Shown in pieces: positions 42,440 to 50,939 of a stretch of DNA of 64,000 nt (position 1 is the stretch's first letter; every line of letters starts with the position of its first letter). The notes under the pieces were generated by a model. That model did not search any database. It saw nothing but the letters and a program-made list of their open reading frames with translations, and was not told the origin of the DNA. Origin of the DNA: MPNO01 sp965200535 (lineage in GTDB: Bacteria; Pseudomonadota; Alphaproteobacteria; MPNO01); contig CBDAUF010000001.1 of assembly GCA_965200535.1 (NCBI GenBank), positions 310,001-374,000 of the forward strand, in the 5' to 3' direction. The translations under genes were made by a program, and so were the position numbers.

Positions 42440-42601
42440 GATTGCCTTTCCCGCGCGGTGGGCGCCCCGGTCCGGAGGACCGCGGGCGTTTCTGCCGCGC
42501 AACCGTGCCCAAATCCCGGGACCCGTTCAACAACCATGCGGCTTGCCGATCCGGGAAATCGCCGTCATGCTCGGCCCGATGGGGATGGGGATATCGGAAT
42601 C

Positions 42602-43843
42602 ATGACGCGACAGGACTCCTCTGCACCGCCGCTCGTGTTCAGCCATTTCGGCTATTACACCGATGACTACGACCGGGCGGTCGATTTCTGGACCCGCGTG
42701 TTCGGATTCGGCGTCAGCGACGGCGGCGACCTCGGAAAGCAGCGGATCTGCTTCATGACCCGCCGACCGTTCGAGCATCACCAACTGGTGGCCGTGAGCG
42801 GACGCGATCCGGAGCACCCGACGACCGTGGCCGACCTCGGCTTCCTCGCACCGAGCCTGGACGAGTTGCGGCGGCTGGCGGCGCTTCTGGAGAAGGAACC
42901 GGGCGTTACGCGCATTACCCCGGTCGACCACGGCGTGTCCTGGACGCTCCATTTCATCGATCCTACCGGCATTCCGGTGAGCATCGATGTGGAGACCGGC
43001 TGGTTCGTGCCGCAACCGCAAGCGTGGCCGCTCGACCTCGGCTCCGACGACGAGACGATCCGTGCAACAACGCACCGCCGATGCGCGGAGCATCCCGGCT
43101 TCCGCAGCCGTGACCAGTGGCGGGCGGAAACCGAGGCCGCACTCGCCGCAAGCGGCAAGCTGCGAACCCAGGCGACGCCGTCGGTCGACCCGCCGCCGCC
43201 CGATGCCGGCCCGGTCTTTCGCAACGACTTCGGGGCGGATCGCTCGGAATCGTTCCCCCGCGTCGCCATGTTCCGCATCGGCATGCGCGCGATCGACCTC
43301 GACTCCCTCACCGACTTCTACGAGACCGAGCTGGGCTATCTGGTCACCGGGCGCGGTCTCCGGCCTTCGGTCGGCGCTCTGCCGGCGGACGACGTTGTCT
43401 TCCTCTCCCGCGATCCCGACCAGATCGCCCAGATCGTCCTCGTCGCGGGGCGCGCCCCGGGGGTGCCGAGCAGCATCAATCAGATCACGTTCAGAGTGCC
43501 GTCGATCCCGGCCCTGCGCGAGGTCTGCCAGCGCATGTACGGCCATCCCGCGGTCGACGACTATCGTCCGGTCGACCATGGCAATTCGATGTCGCTCTAT
43601 TGTGACGACCCAGAGGGCAACACCATCGAACTCAGCCGGGAATCGCCGTGGTACACACCGGCGCCCAGCGCCTGGCCGCTGGATCTGTCGCTGTCCGATG
43701 CGGAGATGCTGCGGGTCTCGGAGGAACGGTGTCGTTCCGAGCCCGGCTTCATTATGCGGGCCGAGTGGAAGGCGCGGGCGCGGGTGGAACTCCTCGAGGC
43801 CGGGAGGCTGGAGGCCGAGGATTTGGTGGAGCGGGGAACCTGA
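42602..43843 (+). CDS. Two-domain VOC-family protein (extradiol dioxygenase-like)
   Basis: 413 residues made of two VOC repeats. The first (about residues 10-135) has FSHFGYYTDDYDRAVDFW with H15, FEHHQLV, and a DPTGIPVSIDVE end. The second (about residues 220-350) has FRIGMRAIDLDSLTDFYE, DQIAQIVLV and DPEGNTIELS. Each repeat is followed by a similar W-P-L-D-L-x-S/L-x-S-D tail. The first repeat keeps the expected histidines. The second has methionine and glutamine where metal histidines are usual, so it is probably structural. Ring-cleaving dioxygenase is possible but not proven. The 3' end overlaps the convergent molybdenum enzyme gene by 92 bases. Confidence 0.78.
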   Translation: MTRQDSSAPPLVFSHFGYYTDDYDRAVDFWTRVFGFGVSDGGDLGKQRICFMTRRPFEHHQLVAVSGRDPEHPTTVADLGFLAPSLDELRRLAALLEKEPGVTRITPVDHGVSWTLHFIDPTGIPVSIDVETGWFVPQPQAWPLDLGSDDETIRATTHRRCAEHPGFRSRDQWRAETEAALAASGKLRTQATPSVDPPPPDAGPVFRNDFGADRSESFPRVAMFRIGMRAIDLDSLTDFYETELGYLVTGRGLRPSVGALPADDVVFLSRDPDQIAQIVLVAGRAPGVPSSINQITFRVPSIPALREVCQRMYGHPAVDDYRPVDHGNSMSLYCDDPEGNTIELSRESPWYTPAPSAWPLDLSLSDAEMLRVSEERCRSEPGFIMRAEWKARARVELLEAGRLEAEDLVERGT

Positions 43844-46175
43844 CCGGCGGCCGCGGGATTGCCGTGCCCCGGTTCCTGAGCGCACGCCAAACCCGCTCCG
43901 GCGTTGCCGGCATGTCAAGAATTTCGGCCGCGTCGCCGCCGATCGCATCCACGATGGCGCACATCGCAGCGGGCAGCGCTCCCACGGTCCCGGCTTCGCC
44001 CGCGCCCTTGGCGCCGAGCGGGTTGAGCGCGGTGGGCACGGGATTGTATCCGGTCTCGACAAAACACAGGTCGTCGGCCCGCGGCATGGCGTAATCCATG
44101 AACGAACCGGTCAGGTTCTGGCCGCTCTCGCGATCAAAGGCGATCCTTTCCAGGAATGCCTGCCCGATCCCCTGGGCCACCCCGCCGTGGATCTGCCCGT
44201 CGAGCAACAGCGGATTCACGACCGTTCCGACATCATCGACCGCGATATAACGCAGGACGGCCGTTTTCCCGGTTTCCGGGTCGATCTCGACCTCGCAGAT
44301 ATGCGTCCCGTTGGGGAACGTCGCCGCGTCCGGAACGTAGACCGCCTCCCCGGCAAGCCCGTCGGCCGTTCGCGCAGCCGTTTCTGCCAGAGATACCGAC
44401 CGGTCGGTCCCGGCAACCGTATAGTGTCCGGCGGAGAATTCGATATCCGCGCGCGCCGCCTCGAGGATCTCCGCGGCGACATCCCTGCCTGCATCTGCCA
44501 ACCGCTCGGCGGCGGTCGCCACCGCCGTGCCGCCGCAGACCAGGGAGCGCGAATTGAAAGTGCCGCCGCCGGCCGGTACCGCGTCGGTATCGCCCGTCAC
44601 AACGCGGATTCTATCCGTGCCGCACCCCAACGCGGCACCGGCGAGTTGGCGGTAGACGGTTTCGTGCCCCTGGCCCTGGGAAGCAGTCCCGACACAGACC
44701 GTGAGGATGCCGCCGGGATCCAGCCTGAGCGCCGCCCGTTCGCCGCCGGAACGCGCCGTCTGTTCGATCCCGTTGCAAATGCCGATGCCCCTCAGACGCC
44801 CGATGCGCCGGGACGCGGCGCGGCGTCCGGGGAAACCGTCGAGATCGGCGCGCTGCACCGCGATGTCCATCGTGCGGCCGAAGGCGCCGCTGTCATAGAC
44901 CCAGCCGAGGCCGGTGTCGTAGGGCATGTCCGCTTCGCCGATGAGATTGCGCCGGCGCAGTTCGACCCGGTTCACCCCGAGCGTACGGGCGGCCTCGTCC
45001 ATTATGCGCTCGACGATATAGACCGCTTCCGGCCCGCCGGCTCCGCGATAGGGCGAGGTGGGGTTGGTATGGGTGTGGACGCCGACCGCCACCAGGTCGA
45101 AGGCGGGAATCCGGTAGACTCCCGACAGCAGGCTCAGTGCGTTCAGGGGCGAGCGCGGCCCCTTGATTGCGAGGTACGCACCGAGATTGACTGTCATTGA
45201 CACGCGCAGGCCGAGGATGCGGCCTTCGGAGTCGAGCGCCAGACAGGCGTCGCTGACGGCGTCGCGACCATGGTCGTCGCTGATCAGGCCCTCGCTCCGG
45301 GTTGCGGTCCACTTGACCGGACGTGCAAGTCGGCGCGCCGCCCAGGGTACGAGGACGAGTTCGGGATAGGTCGCGCCGCGCATGCCGAAGCTGCCGCCGA
45401 TATCGCCGGTCGCGATGTGAAAGTCCGCCGGCGGCAGTCCGAAAATGTCGCGCGCGAGAATGTCGCGAAGCAGATGCGGACTGTGCACGCCGGCGCGGAG
45501 CGAGAAACGTCCGGTATCGCCATCGAAGACGGCGAACGCTCCACGCGGCTCCATCGTGTTAGCCGCAACCCGCTGATTGACCAATCGTTGTTCGACGAGA
45601 TACGCAGCCTTTGCCCGCGCCTGGTCGAACGCATCCGGGTCGCCGGCCCGGGCCACGAACGCTTCGTTATTCGGACAGTCTTCCCAGACCGGCGGGGCGT
45701 CGCCGCCGGCCGCATCCGCCGCGTCAACGACCGCGTCGAGCGGTTCGTAGTCCACCATCACGCGTTCGGCGGCATCGCGGGCGGCGTCCGCGGTTTCGCC
45801 GACGACCATGGCGACGGCCTCGCCGACATGGCGCACGCGGTCGGTCGGCAAGGCCGGGCGGGGAGGCGTACGCATCGGCGTTCCGTCGCGCCGGTGCGCT
45901 CGTTCGCCGCATCCCAGCAGGCCGAGACCGTCCGCCGCATAGTCCTCGCCGGTGAGGATGGCGAGGACGCCGGGGGCCGCACGCGCTTCTCTTGCTGCGA
46001 TGGCAAGGATCCGCGCATGGGCGTGGGGCGAGCGCACAAATGCCGCGTACGCGGTGCAGGACAACGCGAAATCGTCGAGAAACCGACCGCGTCCGGTCAA
46101 TAGCCGGCCATCCTCGACACGCACCGCGGGGCGGCCTCCCGTATCGGCCGGCACCGGCTCACGGCCGAGGATCAT
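43752..46175 (-). CDS. CoxL-like molybdopterin-binding subunit (xanthine oxidase superfamily), orphan
   Basis: 807 residues. The start RVEDGRLLTGRGRFLDDF is the typical CoxL/XdhB N-terminal domain. Further motifs are GGSFGMRGATYPELVL, SPYRGAGGPEAVYIVE (cf. the AYRGAGR-type loop of form II CoxL-like enzymes), GQGHETVYRQLA, and the catalytic glutamate in GAKGAGEAGTVGA. The [2Fe-2S] and FAD subunits expected for a CoxSML enzyme are not adjacent. After the usual family end (MPATPERVWRALR) the frame runs on for about 40 proline-rich residues, antisense to the end of the VOC gene. It overlaps the LLM gene upstream... in transcription order it starts four bases inside the downstream LLM gene's neighbour junction (ATGA at 46172-46175), LLM being transcribed first. 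Confidence 0.82.
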   Translation of the reverse strand: MILGREPVPADTGGRPAVRVEDGRLLTGRGRFLDDFALSCTAYAAFVRSPHAHARILAIAAREARAAPGVLAILTGEDYAADGLGLLGCGERAHRRDGTPMRTPPRPALPTDRVRHVGEAVAMVVGETADAARDAAERVMVDYEPLDAVVDAADAAGGDAPPVWEDCPNNEAFVARAGDPDAFDQARAKAAYLVEQRLVNQRVAANTMEPRGAFAVFDGDTGRFSLRAGVHSPHLLRDILARDIFGLPPADFHIATGDIGGSFGMRGATYPELVLVPWAARRLARPVKWTATRSEGLISDDHGRDAVSDACLALDSEGRILGLRVSMTVNLGAYLAIKGPRSPLNALSLLSGVYRIPAFDLVAVGVHTHTNPTSPYRGAGGPEAVYIVERIMDEAARTLGVNRVELRRRNLIGEADMPYDTGLGWVYDSGAFGRTMDIAVQRADLDGFPGRRAASRRIGRLRGIGICNGIEQTARSGGERAALRLDPGGILTVCVGTASQGQGHETVYRQLAGAALGCGTDRIRVVTGDTDAVPAGGGTFNSRSLVCGGTAVATAAERLADAGRDVAAEILEAARADIEFSAGHYTVAGTDRSVSLAETAARTADGLAGEAVYVPDAATFPNGTHICEVEIDPETGKTAVLRYIAVDDVGTVVNPLLLDGQIHGGVAQGIGQAFLERIAFDRESGQNLTGSFMDYAMPRADDLCFVETGYNPVPTALNPLGAKGAGEAGTVGALPAAMCAIVDAIGGDAAEILDMPATPERVWRALRNRGTAIPRPPVRFPAPPNPRPPASRPRGVPPAPAPSTRPA

Positions 46176-47164
46176 GCGGCGGCAAAGTCCCGGAGGATAT
46201 CGAGCGCCAGCGCGCGGCCTTGCTGCGAACCGCTGATCTGGATCACCGGATCGGTGACACCGGTGTCGAGATAAGCCGCGAGCCGGTCCCGGCAGTTGCG
46301 GACGGTGCCGCCGACTGCAAAGGCGTCCACCGCGTCGTCGGGAACCAGGCGTTTCGCCGTCTCCATGTCGCGCTTCGCGACCGCTGCAATAATGGCTTCG
46401 TGATCGATGGGCAGGCCGGAGGAGCGGATATTGTCCGCCATCGTGCGGTTGCGGAAAAGGAAGGCGAGCCGACCGCGGAGATAGTCGACCGCTTCCCGCC
46501 CGTCCGGAGAAACCGAGAAATAGAGGAAGGCCGCGTTGCGAAGGTCGGCCGGGTCGCGGCCGCCCGCCCGCGCGCCCTCCGCGATCTGCCGCAGGCTGTA
46601 CCGGACATGGGCGACTGTCAGCCCGCCGGACAGCACCACCCCGTCGGCGATGCGCCCGGTAAGCCGCAGCATCCGTTCGCGCGTCGCCGCAATGTAAATC
46701 GGGATAGGCGGTGAAGGAGAGAAAGCGAGCCGCGCTCCGGCCAGCCGGAAGAACGCGCCGTCATAGGTAACCGCATCGCCGGTCCAGAGCGCACGCAGGC
46801 ATTCCACGAATTCGCGCACTGCCCGCACCGGCCTGACCGGCTCCACACCGGACTCCGCCAGGAAGAGCGGATTGCCGACGCCGACCGCGACGCCCACCCG
46901 CCCCGGCGCCGCATCGGCCAGGGTCGCGAGCGACATCGCCGTCGGCGTCGGGTGCCAGAGATACGGGCTGACCGCGGTCGGGATGACCGTCGCGGTCCTC
47001 GTCGACATCGCATAGGCCATGCAGGCCACCATCGCCTCGCGGTAACCCATGTGCTGTGCCATCCAGATCCGGTTCGCGCCCGCGTCTTCCGCCGCGCGCG
47101 CAACCTCGAGCGCATCCGACATGCGGTCGAAGCCGTCGAAACGAATGCCGAGTCCCTTTGTCAT
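46172..47164 (-). CDS. LLM-class flavin-dependent oxidoreductase, copy 2
   Basis: 330 residues from MTKGLGIRFDGFDRMS. It is a luciferase-like barrel with ANRIWMAQHMGYREAMVA near residue 35, AMSLATLADAAPGRVGVAVG, and a central VRAVREFVECLRALW. The late IYIAATRERMLRLTG and ADGVVLSGGL match methylene-tetrahydromethanopterin reductase-like and F420- or FMN-dependent members. The substrate is unknown. Its stop overlaps the start of the CoxL-like gene as ATGA, so the two are probably translated together. That coupling may hint at a shared pathway. Only distantly similar to the LLM protein at 38 kb. Confidence 0.82.
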   Translation of the reverse strand: MTKGLGIRFDGFDRMSDALEVARAAEDAGANRIWMAQHMGYREAMVACMAYAMSTRTATVIPTAVSPYLWHPTPTAMSLATLADAAPGRVGVAVGVGNPLFLAESGVEPVRPVRAVREFVECLRALWTGDAVTYDGAFFRLAGARLAFSPSPPIPIYIAATRERMLRLTGRIADGVVLSGGLTVAHVRYSLRQIAEGARAGGRDPADLRNAAFLYFSVSPDGREAVDYLRGRLAFLFRNRTMADNIRSSGLPIDHEAIIAAVAKRDMETAKRLVPDDAVDAFAVGGTVRNCRDRLAAYLDTGVTDPVIQISGSQQGRALALDILRDFAAA

Positions 47165-47306
47165 GCCGTGGATATCCCGTCGGTTCGGTGGGGTCCTCGG
47201 AAACACTAATCGAGGCCGCGGGACAGGCGCCAGCCTGCATCGAGCCCGATGAGAACGCCGGCGCGGACGCCGCTTTCGTTGCGATCGCCCGGCCCGTTTG
47301 CACGCC

Positions 47307-48500
47307 TTACACCGTCCTGTGGCGTCGGATCGCGAAGACGTAAACCGAGAGCGCAAACAGGGCGGAGATCAGGACCCCGAGGGCAAGCGCCGTCTGGGTG
47401 CCGTCGGTCGTGAAGGCGGCAACGACCATCCCGGTGGCTGCGCCGGCCAATTGCTGCGTGAAACCGACCAGTGATGAGGCCGAACCCGCCACATGGGGAA
47501 ACGGTTGCAGCGCTCCGGCGATCGCCTGAGGGAAGATGAAGCAGAAGGAAAACAAGCAGCAGAACATGGGTCCGATCACCGCGAGCCAATGATGAACGCC
47601 GGCCCAGGCCAGACCGCAGAGCAGGAGGCCGAAGAGCGATGCACAGCACACGCCCCATCTGAGCAATCGGTCGGCCCCTACGCGTTCCACCAGGCGGGCG
47701 CTCGCCAGCATCCCCAGCATGGATCCGACCATGCAGCCGCCGAACATATATGCGTATGCGGTCTCGGTTTCTCCGAACGACGTGATGATCACATGCGGGG
47801 ACGCAGCCAGGAACGAAAACAGGATGCCGTACGATGCGGCGGTACATGCCGTGTAGGCCCAGAACGGCCGGCTGCGGGAGATCTGCACAAAGTTCCCGAG
47901 CATGGGCTTGAGGTCGAGAGCATTCCTGTCGGGCCGTTCGAGGGTTTCCCTGAATACCAGCCCGAACAGCACCGCGACGAAGGCGCTGAAGGAGGCGATA
48001 AACAGAAAAACCGCTTCCCAGCCGAGAAGGACCGTCACATGGGCTGACGCGATCGGCGCGAACAGGGGTCCGAAGCAATGAAAGAACAGCATCATCGAGA
48101 GGACGCGTGCGGCGTCGCCGCGCTCGTAACGGTCGCGGATAGCGGCGCGGGCGACGATGAACCCCGATGCCGCCGCCATACCGTGCAGGAACCTGAACCC
48201 GACCAGAAATTCTATGGTCCCGGACAGCGCGCACCCCAGGGCCGCACCGGCAGTGAGCGAGAGGCCGGCAAGGATTACCGGTTTCCGGCCGAAACGATCC
48301 GACAGCGGGCCGTATAACAACTGGCCTGCAGCGACGCCCACCATGAACAGGCTGAGGCTGAGCTGCACCGAGGTTCTGGTCGAACCCAGCGCCTCGACCA
48401 TGGCGGGCATGGCGGGCAATGTGCCGTCGATCCCGATTGCGGTCGCCATCGAGGCCAGCGCGAGGAGAACCGCGATGCCAACGCCGCGAGACGGTTTCAC
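47307..48500 (-). CDS. Bcr/CflA-type MFS exporter, copy 2
   Basis: About 397 residues from GTG 48500 (MKPSRGVGIAVLLALASM); a GTG at 48554 would add 18 residues that do not look like family sequence. Family features are IDGTLPAMPAMVEALG, LSLFMVGVAAGQLLYGP and LSDRFGRKPVILAG. About 12 hydrophobic segments follow. It is a proton-driven exporter of the drug:H+ antiporter-1 type. The same family occurs behind recQ at 8.0 kb. It lies 142 bases upstream of the LLM gene on the same strand. Substrate unknown. Confidence 0.85.
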   Translation of the reverse strand: MKPSRGVGIAVLLALASMATAIGIDGTLPAMPAMVEALGSTRTSVQLSLSLFMVGVAAGQLLYGPLSDRFGRKPVILAGLSLTAGAALGCALSGTIEFLVGFRFLHGMAAASGFIVARAAIRDRYERGDAARVLSMMLFFHCFGPLFAPIASAHVTVLLGWEAVFLFIASFSAFVAVLFGLVFRETLERPDRNALDLKPMLGNFVQISRSRPFWAYTACTAASYGILFSFLAASPHVIITSFGETETAYAYMFGGCMVGSMLGMLASARLVERVGADRLLRWGVCCASLFGLLLCGLAWAGVHHWLAVIGPMFCCLFSFCFIFPQAIAGALQPFPHVAGSASSLVGFTQQLAGAATGMVVAAFTTDGTQTALALGVLISALFALSVYVFAIRRHRTV

Positions 48501-48815
48501 CGGCTGGCCGACCCCGCTGCCGCAGGCTGCCGGGCGTCCGATGGCGACAGCCACCGGCGAGGGTTTTCATGCGAGCGAATGCAGTGCGGTATGCGGGCGT
48601 ATCCGGCTTTGAGTCCTTTCCGGCTTGCCCGCAGCGTCCCGTCCGGACACCATCCGTCGGGCGCGAGCGGTTCGATCCGGGGGAAACACGCCATGATGTC
48701 GGGAGTCTACCACCTCCGGGGCGCGGTGCGCCCGGGCGAAGACCGGGCGGTTTCGGCGAAGGGCGGCGCCCGAGGCAACGGCGGTAGCCGGTAGGCGGCC
48801 ATCGAGGACCGCACG
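48501..48815. other. Divergent intergenic region (exporter / amine oxidase)
   Basis: About 315 bases between two divergent genes. I see no protein-coding sequence with family character here. It holds one hairpin: GCCCGG (48730-48735) pairs with CCGGGC (48743-48748) around a seven-base loop, followed by GGTTT. This is probably promoter and leader sequence for both genes. If the exporter starts at GTG 48554, the gap is 261 bases. Confidence 0.5.
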
Positions 48816-50096
48816 ATGTCGCCGGAACCCGAAATCCCGCTCTGGGAAGAAACCGCGGAGGAGCGCCCGCCCGATACCGTGGCGGAAGTTGACGGCGACA
48901 CCGATCTCGTGATCGTCGGCGGCGGGTTCACCGGCTTGTCCACCGCCCTCCATGCAGCGGGCCGCGGCCTCGCCTGTCATGTTCTCGAAGCCCGCGAAAT
49001 CGGCTTTGGCGGATCGGGGCGCAACGTGGGGTTGGTCAACGCCGGGCTCTGGCTTCCGCCCGACGACATCCGTAAACGGCTGGGCGATAATCGGGGGGAG
49101 AGGCTCGTCTCGACCCTCGGGGCCGCGCCCGACTACGTGATGTCGCTGATCGAACGGCACCAGATCCGGTGCGAGGCGACGCGCAGCGGGACGATCCATG
49201 CAGCGCACGCGCCGGCCGGCTACGACGACCTCGCCCGCCGGGCCGAAGCGTGGCAACGGATCGGGGCGCCTGTCGACCTCCTGTCGCGGGAGGCGACCGC
49301 GGACAGGACCGGCAGCAAGGCCTTTTTCGGCGGGCTGCTCGACCGCCGCGCGGGGACCATCAATCCGATGGGTTACGTCCGGGGCCTTGCGAGGGCGGCT
49401 GCCCAGGCGGGCGCGCGCATCTCAACCCCCGTGACGGTGCTTGGCCTCGAACGGCAGAACCGGCGCTGGAAGATCGCGACCGATCGGGGAAGCATGACGG
49501 CGCGGGCGGTGGTGCTTGCAACCAACGCCTACACGGGCGGACTCTGGCCCGGGTTGAAGGGGACCTTCACGACAATCTCCTATTTCCAGGTCGCGACGGA
49601 ACCGCTGGGTGAGCGTTTGGCAACCGTCTTGCGCCGCGGCGAGGGGCTTTGGACCACCGGGCGGATCATGGTCTCCGTGCGAAAGGAACGGTCGGGCAGG
49701 CTGGTCGCAGGGTCGATGGGAAGCATCATCGGCGGCGACAGGGGTCTTTCGCGCCGCTGGGCGGCGCGCACCCTCCGCCGCCTGTTTCCCGACCTTGGCA
49801 CGGTCCGTTTCGAAACCGGCTGGCATGGCAGCATCGCGATGACGCCCGACCATCTTCCCCGCATCTACCGCTTGGCGACCGACCTCTATACGCCGATAGG
49901 CTATAACGGCCGGGGGATCACCACCGGTACGATCTTTGGCAAGGCGATCGCCGACCTGGCGGCGGGCGGGCGCGAGGAGGATCTGCCGGTGCCGATCACC
50001 GACCCGGCGAAAGTCCGGTGGGCGCCGGTCATGTCGCAGTTGTACCGTGCGGCATTCGCTGCAAATCAGCTCGTTCAGTCGTTTGGCCGGCGATGA
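48816..50096 (+). CDS. FAD-dependent amine/amino acid oxidoreductase (DAO family)
   Basis: 426 residues. The FAD motif LVIVGGGFTGLSTALHAA begins near residue 31 and is followed by the GFGGSGRNVGLVNAGLW block typical of the gamma-glutamylputrescine oxidase/PuuB-like DAO group. The C-terminal FAD segment is TGWHGSIAMTPDHLPRIYRL and IGYNGRGITTGTIFGKAIA (each a landmark). Such enzymes oxidise secondary amines, opines or D-amino acids to imine plus H2O2 or reduced acceptor. It begins a plus-strand unit with an SDR and a cyclodeaminase-family gene. The substrate is unknown. The opine dehydrogenase-like and cyclodeaminase-family genes nearby make an amino acid derivative plausible. Confidence 0.85.
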   Translation: MSPEPEIPLWEETAEERPPDTVAEVDGDTDLVIVGGGFTGLSTALHAAGRGLACHVLEAREIGFGGSGRNVGLVNAGLWLPPDDIRKRLGDNRGERLVSTLGAAPDYVMSLIERHQIRCEATRSGTIHAAHAPAGYDDLARRAEAWQRIGAPVDLLSREATADRTGSKAFFGGLLDRRAGTINPMGYVRGLARAAAQAGARISTPVTVLGLERQNRRWKIATDRGSMTARAVVLATNAYTGGLWPGLKGTFTTISYFQVATEPLGERLATVLRRGEGLWTTGRIMVSVRKERSGRLVAGSMGSIIGGDRGLSRRWAARTLRRLFPDLGTVRFETGWHGSIAMTPDHLPRIYRLATDLYTPIGYNGRGITTGTIFGKAIADLAAGGREEDLPVPITDPAKVRWAPVMSQLYRAAFAANQLVQSFGRR

Positions 50097-50149
50097 TCGG
50101 GCTTCGCATCCACCTCCCGCCGCCCCAGCACTTCTGACAGGAGACGCAG

Positions 50150-50905
50150 GTGTCCGACAGACCGATTTCTCTGGTAACCGGCGCGGCCCGGGGCATCGGA
50201 TTCGCCTGTGCCCAGGCGCTCGCAAGGACAGCGGGCGGCCTTGTGATCCTCGCCGATATAGACGGGCCCGGTGTGAAGAAGGCGGCGGCGGAACTGAACG
50301 GCCCGTCCGTCGACATGGTCTGCGATATGGGGAATCCGGACCGCGTGCACGCCATGTTCGACCGGATCGACGCCGAATTCGGTTCCCTGTCCGTCCTCAT
50401 CAATAATGCGGGGATCGCCGATCCCGGCGATTTTCTGGAGACCTCGGTCGAGCGGTTCCGCGCGGTGATCGACGTCAATCTGGTCGGCGCCTTCGTGGCG
50501 ACCCAGCGGGCGGCAAAGTCGATGATCGCCGCGGGAACGGGAGGGTCCATCGTCAACATGTCGTCCATCAACGCACAGTTGGCGATCCCCACTGTGGCCG
50601 CCTATTGCGCTTCGAAAGGCGGGGTGACGCAGTTGACGAAGGCGAGCGCCCTGGCGCTGGCGCCCTACGGAATTCGGGTCAACGCCGTCGGGCCGGGGTC
50701 CATCGATACCGCGATGATGGCCGGGGTGAACGCGAACCCGGACGCCATGGACATGGTCTTGTCGCGAACCCCGCTAAAGCGCATCGGCAAGCCCGAAGAG
50801 GTCGCCGAGGTCGTGGCGTTCCTCGCCGGCGATAAGGCCAGCTACATCACCGGCCAGACGATCTATGTCGACGGCGGCCGTCTGGGGCTGAACTACACCT
50901 GTTGA
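50150..50905 (+). CDS. SDR-family NAD(P)-dependent oxidoreductase
   Basis: 251 residues from GTG 50150, preceded by AGGAG. Classical short-chain dehydrogenase with the cofactor motif TGAARGIG near residue 10, NNAG near residue 87, catalytic serine in IVNMSSINAQ, YxxxK in YCASKGG, and a YVDGG end motif. The aspartate in LADID after beta2 suggests NAD(H) preference. It lies 53 bases after the DAO-family gene and 34 bases before the cyclodeaminase-family gene. Substrate unknown. Confidence 0.9.
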   Translation: MSDRPISLVTGAARGIGFACAQALARTAGGLVILADIDGPGVKKAAAELNGPSVDMVCDMGNPDRVHAMFDRIDAEFGSLSVLINNAGIADPGDFLETSVERFRAVIDVNLVGAFVATQRAAKSMIAAGTGGSIVNMSSINAQLAIPTVAAYCASKGGVTQLTKASALALAPYGIRVNAVGPGSIDTAMMAGVNANPDAMDMVLSRTPLKRIGKPEEVAEVVAFLAGDKASYITGQTIYVDGGRLGLNYTC

Positions 50906-50939
50906 CACGCGGCCTGGCCGCCCCTGCGCGAGAAAATCC

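Noticed and set aside
41459..42601. Plus-strand extension of the two-domain VOC gene
   Set aside because: It is antisense to the opine dehydrogenase-like gene; the VOC family sequence begins at 42602.
43752..46175. Carbon monoxide dehydrogenase (form I)
   Set aside because: The AYRCSFR active-site loop is absent (PYRGAGG instead) and coxM and coxS are not adjacent.
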